Positions 35,038 to 46,803 are shown, numbered from the stretch's first letter. The stretch: DNA of 64,000 nt from Rhizophlyctis rosea (GCA_027596075.1 JADGJC010000108.1:53755-117754); one strand, 5' to 3'. Notes: a model not told the origin generated them from the letters alone. A program made the numbers and translations.

Positions 35038-35609
35038 TGGGATTGATGTGTGGGGTTGGGGCTCAACTTGTAGTATAAATAAGAATATGGTCACTCAATT
35101 TTGGGTATTTATGAATATGGTAATTTGAGGATTTTGATAGCTTAGATACGTTTGCGTCTTCGGATGCTAAACTTTGTACGCATCGGCCGATGGTCAGGCC
35201 AGTGACACTATCGCAACAGTCACCAGCAATTTGAAAGCTACTCATAAACGGATATGCTAGGTGCGACAGAGATTGTGTGTACGGTCATTACCATTAATAT
35301 GTTGGCTGTCCTGCAGGGATGGTGTTTGTGATGGGGTATCAAAGTCATCCATTGTAACATGTAACAAAAAAGAGGGCAAACCTTGCAACGGTTACACTGT
35401 TGAAAATCTGGTGCGTCGCCGCCTATTGAACCACATTGATCAATGGTTATCTTCAATCAAGACCACTCCTCATTGTACTAGCATTATATCTGTGAGCCAT
35501 AACGACTCAACAGAATCAACTTTATTCACAGCGGCCGGCGGGGCGGCCGGGGGGGGTGTGTAGGAGAAGCGGATGAAGTTACAGTTGGTTATCGGACACC
35601 AAAACCCCT
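35038..35609. other. convergent intergenic region
   Basis: This lies between the CWC21-like gene and the 3' end of the unrecognised gene at 35610. It contains a G/C palindromic patch near 35528-35560 (GGCCGGCGGGGCGGCC). No gene is recognised. Confidence 0.45.
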
Positions 35610-36667
35610 TTACTGATCACCAAACAAGACTCTACGAAGTTCTCCTCCCACACGACCACCATCCCAAACCGGCGCCTTCGAAATCTGCATCAACATCCCC
35701 ACATCAACATGCTCCGACAAAAAGTCCCATTCCTTCTCAATGGCACTTTCATACTGACGCCCCTCAAGCTTATGCTTCTTGACCACATAGGCAAGATAAA
35801 GCTTAACTCCCTCCGACGGCGTACCATATCCATGCTTGTGGAACCATTCCAGGAGTTTTCGCTGATCGATGGTAGACCTCATTTGGCGGGCAAGGCGTAG
35901 AGCTTCGTAAGTGATATATGCACACCATTCGGATTTCGATCTGATCGCTCCAAACATCCTCTGGACGTCTCTATGACCAAAGGTAGTAAACGTGTAACTC
36001 ATATTGCTTGTGGAACTGGCGAGCGCGGGCGGGTTCTCGAAATACGTGTCCGGGATGGTCATGAAGCCTTGCAGGTAGAACCAGGTGAAGTAGTGCCTTG
36101 TGGCCAACACGGTTCTTTCGGGCCCGTTCATGGTATCGGATGCACAGCGGGACATTCTATCGATTGCTTTGATGGTTGTGTAGCCGTTCAAGATTGGGTG
36201 GATGGTGGGTATTTTGAGGCCTTTGCGGGATATGGTTTCGAGGAACTCTACCATGTGTGTGCTGCGCCTGCTTAGACATTCTGCAACGGATTCGAGGAGG
36301 TCGGCGTTTGGGATGAGGAAGAAGTTGAATGTGTTGATGTGAGCGGAAACGACGTTGATGTGGAGGGGTCTGTGTGGTGTTTGGATAGCTGGAGGGTCGC
36401 TTTTGTGAATTTGGAAACGTCATCGCCTTCCGGGTACACACGCGCGCCGTAGAGAGCTCTGCCTTGAGATAGAATGACGGCAACGGCGGTTGGGTCCAAT
36501 TGAGCGGACTCCCTCACGACCCACTGCACTGACAAGCGAGTTATGGGTTTGGAGGTGGATGCGTACGAAAGAGTGCGGTTGAGGGAGTCCGAACACACAT
36601 CGTGATAAAGAAGGGCAGTGCCACCAGCACACCACCAGATGCCCGCGAGCTCCCGGGACCCGCATAC
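35610..36667 (-). CDS. unrecognised conserved-looking protein, frame broken at a G/C run
   Basis: The coding frame can be read from about 36667 (GIWWCAGGTALLYHDV) to 36380 and then, shifted by one base, from HINVVSAHINTFNFFLIPN to the stop at 35610. The shift falls at the four-G run 36365-36368 on the plus strand. One additional base there restores a continuous frame, so this is probably a homopolymer miscount rather than a natural break. The reconstructed C-terminal part has about 350 residues, is rich in aromatic and helical segments (FTWFYLQGFM, EWCAYITYEALRLAR, EWFHKHGYG) and ends LRRVLFGDQ. No motif that I can name is present. The start and any 5' exons are uncertain. It is divergent from the arrestin-like gene at 36864. 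Confidence 0.55.
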
Positions 36668-36863
36668 ACTGCATAGCTATTAGCGCAGCACTTGTCGCAC
36701 AAGAATCCTCCCACTGACCGCACGCACACGGGCGAGTCTTTCACCGTAAAAAGGAGCACCTTTTATCACTTGCACAAAATATAAACAGGAACCACATTCC
36801 AAAAATGCGCCTCAAATCCCATTAAAAAAAAGCTTCATCCTTCTAGTGTATCTCCTCCTACCA

Positions 36864-38108
36864 ATGCCAGTCCAAATCTACAGCATCCCCGCCATCGGGC
36901 AGCAATCCATTTTCTACGGCGTGCCCAACACGCCCGTGTTTGGTATTAATGCTATTATTAGGATTAAGAACGAGTCTCCAACGAAGTATAAGAATGTGCA
37001 TGAGGCGAATTTGAAGTTTAAGTGTAGGGCTGGGACGATGATATCGCAGCAGTATTTTTATACTACGCAGAGGTTTACGAAACGGGTTAAGATTGTTGAT
37101 GGGAGGTGGGGGTTGGTTGCTCCGCCTGCGGGGGAAGGTAAGGGGTGAGGGTTTGGGTTGTGGGGTGGGGTTGTGATGTGATGTTTTGATTCAATTGACG
37201 TTGACAGGATCACCAAATGCGGGTACGAGGGCAACGGCAACGGGATCTAGTACCATTCCACCAATCCCGCCCAAACAGGTGAGTATTGAGAAGGTTGGCC
37301 TATTGTATTTGATCATAACTTTTGTTAACAAGTATGCCCAGCACGTTGACTTCCCCATCGTCGTCAACCTTGGATCCGAAGCTCTCACCTCCAGCGGCAC
37401 AGAGACAACCCCCTACCTCCCACCCACAGGAACATTCACTCACCCCGGTATGACCGGGTCTACACCGTCAAAGCCGAAGCAATCATCCCACGCAAACACC
37501 TTGGTCCCCAATCCATCTCCAAAAAGCTTAAGCCAACCCTCACGTCCGCAATATACCCCGCCATCCAACCCCCACAACCAGCAGGATGGCAATCTTCCAT
37601 CCCCTACAACCTTCCTGAGATGCCCGTCCCACGTTTGAATAAGACCGAACCAGCGGATTGTCCATTCCTGTTAGACTTTACACTCCCAGCCGGCACAACC
37701 CTCCAACACTCCGTCCCCTTCACCATCACATTCCGCATCACACCCACCGAAAACACCGATATCTCCACCCTAAAATCCATAAAAATCCGCCTAAAACAAT
37801 ACCTAACCCTCACCGCCAGTGAAGACGTCATTCTCACAAAATCCCTCCCTTTGCTGTCAACCGAATTTACACCTCAGACGGCGCAGGGGGGAGGGTTTAT
37901 GGATATGCAGGTTTGGAATTTAGATTTGAGTCCGAAGACTAAAAAAGAGTTTAAGGAGACGATGAGAGTTGAGGGGTTGATGGAGGTTAGTCATAGGTTG
38001 AAGGTTGATTTGGGTGTTGTGGGGAGGAAGAAGGGGTGGAAGTTTCAGACTTTGGTTAGGGTTGTTAGGAGTCCGGAGGAGAGTGGTGGGGGCGTTTGGA
38101 TGTCATGA
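36864..38108 (+). CDS. arrestin-fold protein 2, three exons, frame broken at a C run
   Basis: Exons 36864-37137, 37208-37278 and 37342-38108 join in frame. The N-terminus (PVQIYSIPAIGQQSIFYG, then FGINAIIRIKNES) and the later strands (CPFLLDFTLPAGTTLQHS, PFTITFRITPTEN, LKSIKIRLKQYLTL) are arrestin-like. In exon 3, LPPTGTFTHP is in one frame and YDRVYTVKAEAIIPRK in the next; an arrestin normally reads straight through this motif. The change occurs at the four-C run 37443-37446, and one further C would restore the frame. I therefore treat it as one gene of about 370 residues with a probable sequencing indel. If the base count is real, the gene would be a pseudogene. Confidence 0.6.
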
Positions 38109-38897
38109 TCAAGTACAAGAGTTCGGGCCATGCCGGTCTGCTCTCAAAATATGGAATATGTCAATGCAGGGCATGCAATACGTTGAGATTGCTTGATATT
38201 TGGAACACCTTCTTTACCAGGACCACATGTTGAATATTCCGGCTGGCCTTGGCTGGAAGTTATCATGCCTTCATTGTCTTTCCCCCTTCTGAATGCGATG
38301 AATACCAAAGGATGCTTGTCAGACTTTGACGTAGAGCTGTTTCCTGGGTGTGGTTTGGCGGTTTGGGGCGGTCGTTGGTGGACACGAGGAAGACATGAAG
38401 GAAACTTCCAATCCTCCAAGGAGTTTGACAGGTTGGATGCCTGTGGCTTTCACTCTGCGCAGAGGCGCAGTGATGGCCAGGCGCGTCGGTGCCAACAAAC
38501 CTCCGAACACAATTTTCCGACCATCATCCGACATGCCGGTACATACCCAAATTGGGACAATTCTTCCACGCGCTTTGCACCCCTGTGTGGCCCGTGTCAA
38601 TGTCGGGAAAGCTCGGCAAAGGTCATGCCGAAAAGTCTAATCCCATGGCATGACTCCATTCCGGGTGCTAAAAATATCACACGCCTGCGGGCTCATATTT
38701 TGGTGTTTGACATTTGAGTGCGCAAAGGACAAAGGAGAATGCCATGGGTCAGGGTTTACATGAACAAGATGAAAGTCATGGAAGAAAAGGCTTTATAAAC
38801 CCCATGACGGGCAATTCGCCTGCTACACCAACCCTCCCCCACCAAGCTCGAAATCCGTGTCATATCTATACCCCGCTGAGCTCTCTGCTAGCGAAAC
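38109..38897. other. intergenic region upstream of the secreted wall protein
   Basis: About 790 bp, with no gene recognised. It ends in the TATA-containing promoter of the secreted protein gene. Confidence 0.45.
38794..38799 (+). promoter_or_regulatory. TATA box
   Basis: TATAAA in the context GGCTTTATAAACCCC lies 99 bp upstream of the proposed ATG at 38898, a usual fungal spacing for a strongly regulated gene. No experimental support can be seen. Confidence 0.45.
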
Positions 38898-41347
38898 ATG
38901 AGAATCAACGGACGCCCTATGAGCCTACTGACGTCGGGTGAGAAGCTTCTCCTCATATGGACAGCTGACGTCATCGCTAACAGTCGCGCCATATAGCCGC
39001 TGTCGTTCTCTTGAGCATACCTGGGATCTTGACAGCAGGAAGTATGTATGAATGTATGTGTTATGGGGTGAAAGCATATCACTAATGCGGTGCATGCAGG
39101 GTTAGCATTTGCGTCTCCTTACACTTCGATGGCTTTGAGCTGTTTAGCTGGGCATGAGTCCGCGCACATGCTGATGATCCTCTTCTGGTTGCAGCTTTCA
39201 GACCGTGTCTGGTGTTACTCGTGCACAAGCCAGCGCTGCATGTCAAGCCATTGGGGGCAGTTTGGCCGATGTAAGTTTGGGGACGTCACCTGTGAGCTGC
39301 ATGTGGATTGACTGACAGTTGGTTAGGTCACCAGTACCAACTTCAATGATGCTACAGCTACGGCGTACTCATCTGTAGGGGCGCAAAAACCAGTTTGGAT
39401 CAACTCGTACAATGGTGAGTGATGTTCATTTCAAGAGGCTGTCATTCCCCATCTCATTTAATTGAACTTATAGGGAACATATATACCGGTGACATTGTTC
39501 TTGTCAGTACGGGAACAACAGGTGGTTCCATCATCACATGGGATACGTCGTCAAAAATCAGCGCCCTCTGCTCTGTCAATACTGCGGCTGTAACCACTGG
39601 ATCCACCACCACAACAAGGCCAGCGACCACCACCCTGCGTACCACTACCACAACAATAGCCGCTGCTCCTACCGCCACTGCTCAAGCTGGCCAATCCTGC
39701 GGGACAATTGGCGGAATTCGGTACTTCTGTGCTTCAGGCCTCTGTTGCTCATCTTCATGGGTTTGTGGTACTGGGACCGCATGTGGAACGGGATGCCGGG
39801 CGGATCTAGGGTCTTGTAATGCGGCCACCACCACCACCACCACTACAAGAACATCTAGCAGCACCACCACCACGACCAGCAGGACAACTACTACAAGCGG
39901 GACAACCACTACTACTCCTGCTGCCACCCCCACGGCCATTGCTCACTCAGGTCAATCATGTGGAACTGTTGGTGGAATACGATACTTCTGTGCAACTGGC
40001 CTGTGTTGTTCCAGCTCTTGGGTGTGTGGAACGGGTACTGCTTGTGGTACTGGGTGTCGCAGTGAGCTGGGCTCTTGCAATTCAGTGACAACCACTACCA
40101 CAACAACAAGAACAACAACAACAATCACTACTCCTCCCACCACAACAACAACTACAACAAGTACGACCCCTCTTGCTACACCCACTGCAATCGCTCAGTC
40201 CGGACAAGCTTGCGGAACAGTCAATGGCATTAGGTACTTCTGTGCTACTGGGTTGTGTTGCTCCAGCTCTTGGAGGTGTGGGACCGGGACGGCTTGCGGG
40301 ACAGGGTGTCGTGCGGAGCTGGGATCTTGTACTTCTTCAACCACTACCACCACCACCTCTACCACCCTCTCGACGACCACGACTACCACCCTCTCAACGA
40401 CCACAACTACCACAATTGCCATTCCTACTATCACTACAACAACTACAACCGTACCTACCACTGCCACAACCACAACGACCATCCCTACTATGACTGAAAC
40501 CACTACAACGACTACGACCATTCCTACAACAACCACTGCAACTGAAAACACCATTACAACCACCACGACTGCCCCCACTACCACTACTACCACCGAAACT
40601 ACCAATACTACTGTGACTGTCCCTAGCACGACCACGACAGAGATTACCACTCCCATTACTACTACAACTGTCCCTACCACCACAATCGAAACCACCCCTA
40701 CAACAACCACCACTACTACAACAACAGTCCCTACCACCACAAATGAAACCACCACTACTACTGTCCCTACGACCCCGACAACAGAAATCACCACTGCGAC
40801 CACTACTACTGCCCCCACCACAACGACTACAGAAATCACCATCACGACCACCACTATCAGCAGCACCACCACTGAGACTACCACATCAACCTCCACAACA
40901 ACAACCCCATCTCAACCTACTTACATCCCAGGCTGCAAGACGGTCACATTGACCGGTGACCTAGCCTTGGACGGCTTCAACCCCACCCTCTCCACCAACG
41001 CCTTCGAAATGAACGTCCTCACCGACGACGCCACAACACCCGGCTACCAAACCGGTGCCATCTCCCCACCGTTCGTGCTCTACAACGGGTGGGGCGATGC
41101 GGCGGATTTCGTGCGGAGTGGGAGTTTCAACTTAACAAGTCTATATGTCACGGCGGCGTATATGGATGAAGTTACCGCTACCTTTGAGGGGTGGATGGGG
41201 GAAGTGATGGTGGGGAGTGTGAGTGTTGTGGTGTCGACTAGGGAGCCGGTGGAGGTTCAGGTTGGGTGGGTGGGGGTTGACAGGGTGCATTTGGAAACGG
41301 ATAAGGGTAGTCAGGTTGTGCTGGATGATTGGGCGATTTGTGAGTAG
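38898..41347 (+). CDS. secreted wall protein: lectin-like module, three hevein-like chitin-binding modules, Thr-rich stalk, six exons
   Basis: Exons 38898-38937, 38997-39041, 39100-39157, 39195-39270, 39327-39414 and 39474-41347 keep frame (726 residues). A signal peptide (MRINGRPMSLL then a hydrophobic AVVLLSIPGILTAG) is followed by a module resembling C-type-lectin-like domains: ASAACQAIGGSLADVTS, PVWINSYNGN, then ISALC. Next come three nearly identical eight-Cys modules (CGT-GGIRYFC, GLCCSSSW-CGTG, ACGTGCR-LGSC), whose spacing (C-x9-C-x4-CC-x5-C-x5-C-x3-C-x6-C) is hevein-like. They are joined by Thr-rich linkers. A 180-residue Thr-dominated, mucin-like stalk follows, then a C-terminal domain of about 145 residues starting CKTVTLTGDLALDGFNP. 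The Thr stretches should be O-glycosylated. Binding to chitin is inferred from the Cys pattern. The donor of intron 3 (GTCCGC) is non-canonical beyond GT. Confidence 0.75.
39684..40333 (+). repeat. three tandem 45-residue Cys-rich modules with Thr-codon linkers
   Basis: The modules lie at about 39684-39819, 39939-40081 and 40194-40330, spaced 255 nt apart. They differ at few residues (IGGI, VGGI, VNGI; WVCG, WVCG, WRCG), which points to recent duplication or gene conversion. The linkers are ACC/ACT/ACA/ACG runs. Confidence 0.8.
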
Positions 41348-41794
41348 AGGGTTTAGATAGATTTTTGGTAGATGTAGAATGCATAGTATACCGAATAGAG
41401 ATGTCAGGAGACTTTTGAGGACTTTCATGATGTTGGACGGCGGTCATGTTGTGATGTTTTGGGAATGTATCAAAGGCGGGTTGTGTCGAAGCGTTTTGCA
41501 AGATGCGACTGATGGCGGTGAGTCGGCAGGCAATGCGAAAGAATGGCCAAGTTGCAGTGATTTATTGCGGCGATCATCGGGTAATCATAAGTGATGAACA
41601 AGGAGGCGAAACGTCGCTCCTGGCGAGGATCGGCCGCCCACACAACGCGGACATCTTTTCTGTGTGTGTGTTCACTGTTCAGGTGGTCAGCACTGCAGGG
41701 ATGTTTGCACACCCTCCCGTCAGATTTTTCATCGTGCTCATTTCGCAAAGTTACCAACAATCAACGGTACTGAGCAAGATAACAAACGACAACC
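41348..41794. other. intergenic
   Basis: This lies between the wall protein and the F-box gene. Nothing is recognised. Confidence 0.5.
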
Positions 41795-43203
41795 ATGGAT
41801 CTCCTAGACCACGTCCTTTTCGACATTTTTGAGCTCATCCAACCCCGCAATGACGTTTGTCGCACGATACTGGTCCAACACCACGCCTGTCAGAATCACC
41901 CGACTTTTCCATGCAAGGCGGATGAGGGTTTACCATTTTGGACGCCTTATCCTTATGAGCTGCATCTGGCACAAGGTATGTTGGGCGTTGGGGATGTGCA
42001 AAGTCTTTCTCTGCATGCCTGTAACTGATTTGTACGAATCTAGTATGCCGTGCTTGGCGAGCAACAGCGTTCAGACTTCGTTATGCGAATTGTCTGGATC
42101 TGAAACAATACGCGCCTTATCGACGCTTACCTTTGGATGCGGGATATGCAATATTCTTGAAAGACCCCTTGCGAGTGGCGTGTGTGCAAACGTTGAATGC
42201 GGATACATACTCTCTCCGGGTGCTGCTTCCAGCGGTCAGTGTTGGGCGTTTATTGCGTGTCCATCTGCAACTCGACAACGACCTCGCCATTGCGGAGGTC
42301 ACGATGGCTTTTGCAAACATTGCGGGGCCACTGGTTTGCCGGCGATTTGAGTTGGATTTTGTCGGGAGTTCCTACTTGTCGTCTTACGTTCTGTTTCCAC
42401 TCCTTCGTACTCTTCAACGAGCACCGATCAGGGAGCTGGCGTTCAAAAGTTTACCGAATCGTCCATGGACTCCCCATTTGCCATCCAACGTGACGCTCCC
42501 CACCCTGCAATCGTTCGCATGCAAGTCGTCGATGGTTACAAAAAATTTGTCCACCCTTGCCCCAGTGCTAAAGCACATCGAGATACAACATGACCCCGGA
42601 ACACCTACCTCATACCTTGTAGCTCTAGTACAACCGACCCTACGCTCATTCAAATGGGTTGGACCCATCTCTGGTGAATTCCTTTCATACATTCCTTTAC
42701 CAACCCTTCATGCAATCACTACTCTCATCATTCAAGCCACCGACACCCTCCAACCCGAGTCACTGGAACCCATCATCCGTCCTCTCATAAGCATAAGAAT
42801 GACAAACCTTTTAAAGTTCTCGATTACCCACGCGGTCCCAACTCCGCGTTACTTTTCCGGGCGTCCAGTCCTCACAGCATACCTGTCCCCCACGGGGTTC
42901 AAGGAGATGACATGGGCTCTCACGGGATTACGGCTGCGATCGTATGTATTTAGTATCGATTCGTGGGGTGAGGGTTTTGACCGTTGGTTGGAGGTGGAGT
43001 TTGAGCGGGATGGGAGGGTAGAGTTGGAGGAGGTTGTGGTGTATACCGACTACATTTTTAGGTGTGAGTCGGAGTGGTTGCTAGTTGATTTATTGAACGG
43101 AAGGGACATGGTTGCGGAGGGGAAGGGTATTCGAAATGTGCGTATCGTGAAGGGTGTACCAGACGAGGATGGTGATCGGGAGGGTTTGGCGGAGGGTTAT
43201 TGA
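41795..43203 (+). CDS. F-box protein, three exons
   Basis: Exons 41795-41854, 41960-41975 (16 nt) and 42044-43203 join to 411 residues. The N-terminus then reads MDLLDHVLFDIFELIQPRND followed by LHLAQVCRAWRATAF, a good F-box with the usual CRAW motif. If the first intron (GTTTGT...TATGAG) is retained, the frame stays open but inserts 35 residues into the F-box, so splicing is the better model. The remainder is about 350 residues with regular hydrophobic spacing (LRVLLPAVSVGRLLRVHLQL, LKHIEIQHD, LRLRSYVFSI), resembling degenerate leucine-rich repeats common in fungal F-box proteins. It would present substrates to an SCF ubiquitin ligase. It is not related to the array at 11-18 kb. Confidence 0.7.
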
Positions 43204-44279
43204 CATTACAGTGGCGAAGAAGTACGAAGATAAGAGTACATCGTGTTTGATGGACGAGCAACATGCTAATCATCAATATTAGATCTTTGGAGCGCCAGGA
43301 GATACTGGCCAATGGAAATTCCAAACAAGGGTGCAGTGGGTATCCTCGGAAGTTGAAGGTGTTGCAAGCTTAGCCAAACTTCACAGCGGCGGAGCATCGC
43401 CAGAATATTTGTAAATAGAGACCAGCTTGGCAATGCCATAAAAGCGGAGGATAAGTAACGTGCAGAAAGTATGTAATGCTACATATGTATGTCGGCACCA
43501 TGATGAGACTTTGCAGGTGTCAAAGCTACTTCCCTCTCCCAGCGCGTCCCACACAGTTCAATTTATCAGCGACTCGATCATGCTGAATAAGCCCAATGGA
43601 AATCCGCATTGACTTTCAAAGCTTGTATCACCATTCACAAGCCACCCGCAGCGGCAATCACTCCCACTATGAGGCTTCGTGACTCAGCAAATTTTTATTT
43701 TTGGCCTACGAGTGTGGCGCATTGCTAAATTTATTTGGAAGCAACCAGAAATCACAATTCAAATAAAAGGAGGCAGAGACAGCCATCAGAAGAGAAAATT
43801 GGCAACTTGCCCTCGTATTCTTCACAAAGTGCGAGATAAGCCAGTTGTCCACGACCTGCATTAGTATATAGTTTGTACATACATTAGTCTATCAATACCT
43901 CTTCTCGACAATATATATCCCTTCCTCCTACTTGTTCTGATCTTCTTGTGATATTGAGTTTTCATAAGGTACTTGAAGCGTGTTGGGGTTGAAGCGTGTT
44001 GGGGATGGGAATGCTGGGGTGGTTCGGTTATGGGGATAGAGAGGAAGGTCATGCAGTGTACGCAATCGGAATCTATTTTGCGAATTAACGCTGGGTGGGG
44101 AGAGAAGTCTTCCAACGGCGGATGGGTATTCAATATGGCGCAAGCGGAGTCAGTTGGGTTTTGAGTGTGGGCAAATACAGAGCTGCTGGGTTTGATTCGT
44201 TTCCGGGCCAATCCAATGCTAACGGCACCTCCAAATGCAGACATTCATCAGCCTCTCACATATTCCCTCCGTCACAATT
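43204..44279. other. intergenic, 1.1 kb, upstream of IMP dehydrogenase
   Basis: No gene is recognised. It ends in the IMPDH 5' region, which is AT-rich between 43860 and 43960. No clear TATA box or guanine-responsive element could be identified. Confidence 0.45.
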
Positions 44280-46236
44280 ATGGTCTCCAACGCTCAACCC
44301 AATGGCGTCGTCCCCGCCAAGCGCGCCGCTCCAGACGCAGCCGATGACTATGTCCCCTCTTTCCCCTATGCCCCTCTTGCTCACCCCAACGAAACTCCTG
44401 AGCAACGGGACGAGCGTCTTCGCGCTCTCCTCAACAAGCGAGGCGTTGCTGACGGTCTGACCGTTGAACAGCTTTTCGACTCTCAGCTTTCCGGAGGGTT
44501 GACTTACAATGACTTCCTCGTCCTTCCCGGTTACATTGACTTCCCCGCGAGTGTTGTGCAGTTGGAGAGCCGCATTTCCAAGCGTATTGTTATCAAGACG
44601 CCGTTCCTTTCCAGCCCTATGGACACTGTCACTGGTGAGTTTTAAGGTGTTGCTGCTATTTTTGGAATTTGCGGATGCGATTCACGGACAACATACAATG
44701 GCCATTATATGCTGAAAAATGAATCGTTTTTGGCTGTTTTCATGAGTGCGAGGGGTCATTGGCGTCTTCGGGAGCAGATATGGGGTGCATCATGGTATAA
44801 GGCAGAGAATCAGTTTGACTAATCAATATCCGATCATCAATCAGAAACAAACATGGCTATCCACATGGCATTGAACGGTGGTTTGGGTGTGATCCACCAC
44901 AACTGCTCCATTGAAGAGCAGGCGGAGATGGTTCGCAAAGTGAAGAAGTTCGAGAACGGTTTCATTGTTGACCCTCTTACTCTCGGCCCCAACCACCGGG
45001 TGCAAGACGTACTGGACATCAAGAGGAACTTGGGCTTCTGCGGTATCCCCATTACTGAAGACGGAAAGCTAAACTCCCGTTTGCTCGGTATCGTCACTTC
45101 CCGTGACATTGATTTCCTCCAAGGCCCAGAGGACGCCAACCGCCTCCTCAAAGACGTCATGACCACCGAACTCATCACCGCCAAGAGGGGCATCTCTCTC
45201 CAGGAAGCACAAGCTGTTTTGCGTGACTCTCGCAAGGGCAAGCTCCCCATCGTTGACGAACAGAACCGCCTCTGCGCCCTCCTCGCCCGTTCCGATTTGA
45301 TCAAAACCCGTGACTACCCTTGGGCCTCTACCGCCGCCGGATCCAGCCAACTCCTTTGCGCCGCCGCCATCTCCACACACGCCGAAGACCGTAAACGTCT
45401 TGCCGCTCTTGTCGAGGCTGGGTTGGATCTTGTCATTGTCGACTCTTCACAGGGTAACTCTCGGTGGCAAATCGACATCATCAAATATATCAAGCAGACC
45501 TACCCCGACTTGGACGTCATTGCGGGCAACGTTGTGACGAAGGAGCAGGCTAGGAGCTTGATTGAGGCGGGTGCTGATGGGTTGAAGATTGGTATGGGAA
45601 GTGGAAGTATTTGCATCACTCAAGAAGGTATGTAGTTGGACTTTTTTTGGTCTTTCTGGTGGAGCAGTTGGCTGATTTCAGAACTTCTGTGTAGTTATGG
45701 CCTGCGGTCGTCCCCAAGCAACAGCCGTCTTCCAAGTCGCCCAATACGCCCGCCAATTCGGCGTCCCCTGCATCGCCGACGGTGGTATCGCCAACGTCGG
45801 ACACATCGTCAAAGCCCTCGCCCTCGGTGCCTCAGCCGTCATGATGGGATCGCTCCTCGCCGGTACAACCGAATCCCCCGGAGAGTTCTTCTACCACGAA
45901 GGCAAGCGTCTGAAGAAGTACCGTGGTATGGGTTCCTTGGATGCGATGGAGAAGGGTGATGCGGCGGGCAAGCGGTACTTCTCTGAGGCAGACCGTATCA
46001 AGGTTGCGCAGGGTGTTGCTGGGGCTGTGTTGGACAAGGGGAGCGTGAAGAAGTATTTGGGATACCTCGCTACTGGTGTGCAGCATTCTTTGCAGGATAT
46101 TGGGGCGAAGAGCGTGGAGGAGTTGAAGGATATGGTTGTGGAGGGACGGGTGAGGTTTGAGAAGAGGACGGCGAGTGCGCAGTTGGAGGGTGGAGTGCAT
46201 GGGTTGCACTCGTACGAGAAGAGGTTGTTTGCTTAG
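44280..46236 (+). CDS. inosine-5'-monophosphate dehydrogenase, three exons
   Basis: Exons 44280-44634, 44845-45627 and 45695-46236, both introns in phase 1, give 559 residues. The enzyme oxidises IMP to XMP, the committed step of GTP synthesis. Landmarks in order: [33 protein letters not shown], a CBS pair ([30 protein letters not shown]), the substrate loop [12 protein letters not shown] with its catalytic Cys, [32 protein letters not shown], the flap [11 protein letters not shown] and the C-terminal [20 protein letters not shown]. The residue after VMA is Cys where many eukaryotic enzymes have Val (VMACGRPQ). An N-terminal extension of some 30 residues makes it slightly longer than usual. 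Cytosolic. Confidence 0.95.
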
Positions 46237-46803
46237 GTGGTGGGTGAATTGGGATGTGGGGTTGTGTGGGGTTGTGTAGTTGCTTTCTTTTTTTGTAGTA
46301 TAGATTGTGCGAAGGGATGGGCGGATCAGCGGTCTTTCTCGGTAGCATGTTTTTTCTTATCAAAGTACCTTTATGCTTTTCCTCGCTACGCATTTTTGCG
46401 CTGTACTCTAATGTTTGAATAAATACATATTTATCATGCCATGTATTGTTGACTATTGAGCAGTTCTTTTTTGGTGATTTTCTCGTTCCTTTCGAAATGT
46501 CCGGCTGCACTCAGGGGGAAGACTTTGGTGCGTCCGACTTTGACCTAAGCCACACCCATATTTCAGCTGCACGATTCAGCACGAAGGACTGCGATCACGC
46601 GATCCTGCAAGCAACTTCCTGACCTCGCAGCTCTTTCTCACGCACGGAACTCCACCAGCTTTCTGTCACTGAATCTTGCAGTCGACCGTACATAAACGCT
46701 CTACGTCCTCTATTGATCTCGTCAAGTCGATATTCTGAAACTCTCCCATTTCAGTCCCGTTCCAAGAACTAAACGTGTCAAAATCCAGACAGATCGTCAC
46801 ACG
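46237..46803. other. intergenic
   Basis: This contains the IMPDH 3' UTR and the promoter of the bromodomain-type gene. No other feature is seen. Confidence 0.5.

Noticed and set aside
34275..35094. Two minus-strand frames of 263 and 147 residues opposite the RS domain
   Set aside because: RS-repeat codons read backwards stay open by composition. No motifs and no splice logic.
35528..35560. GGCCGG-type palindromic patch as a terminator or mobile-element end
   Set aside because: It is a short GC-rich patch without flanking repeats or target duplication.
40195..40896. 233-residue Val-rich minus-strand frame
   Set aside because: It is the reverse complement of the Thr-codon stalk (ACN runs give GT runs).
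41855..41959. Reading the F-box gene through this segment without splicing
   Set aside because: It stays open but would insert 35 residues into the F-box. Removing it gives a standard F-box.
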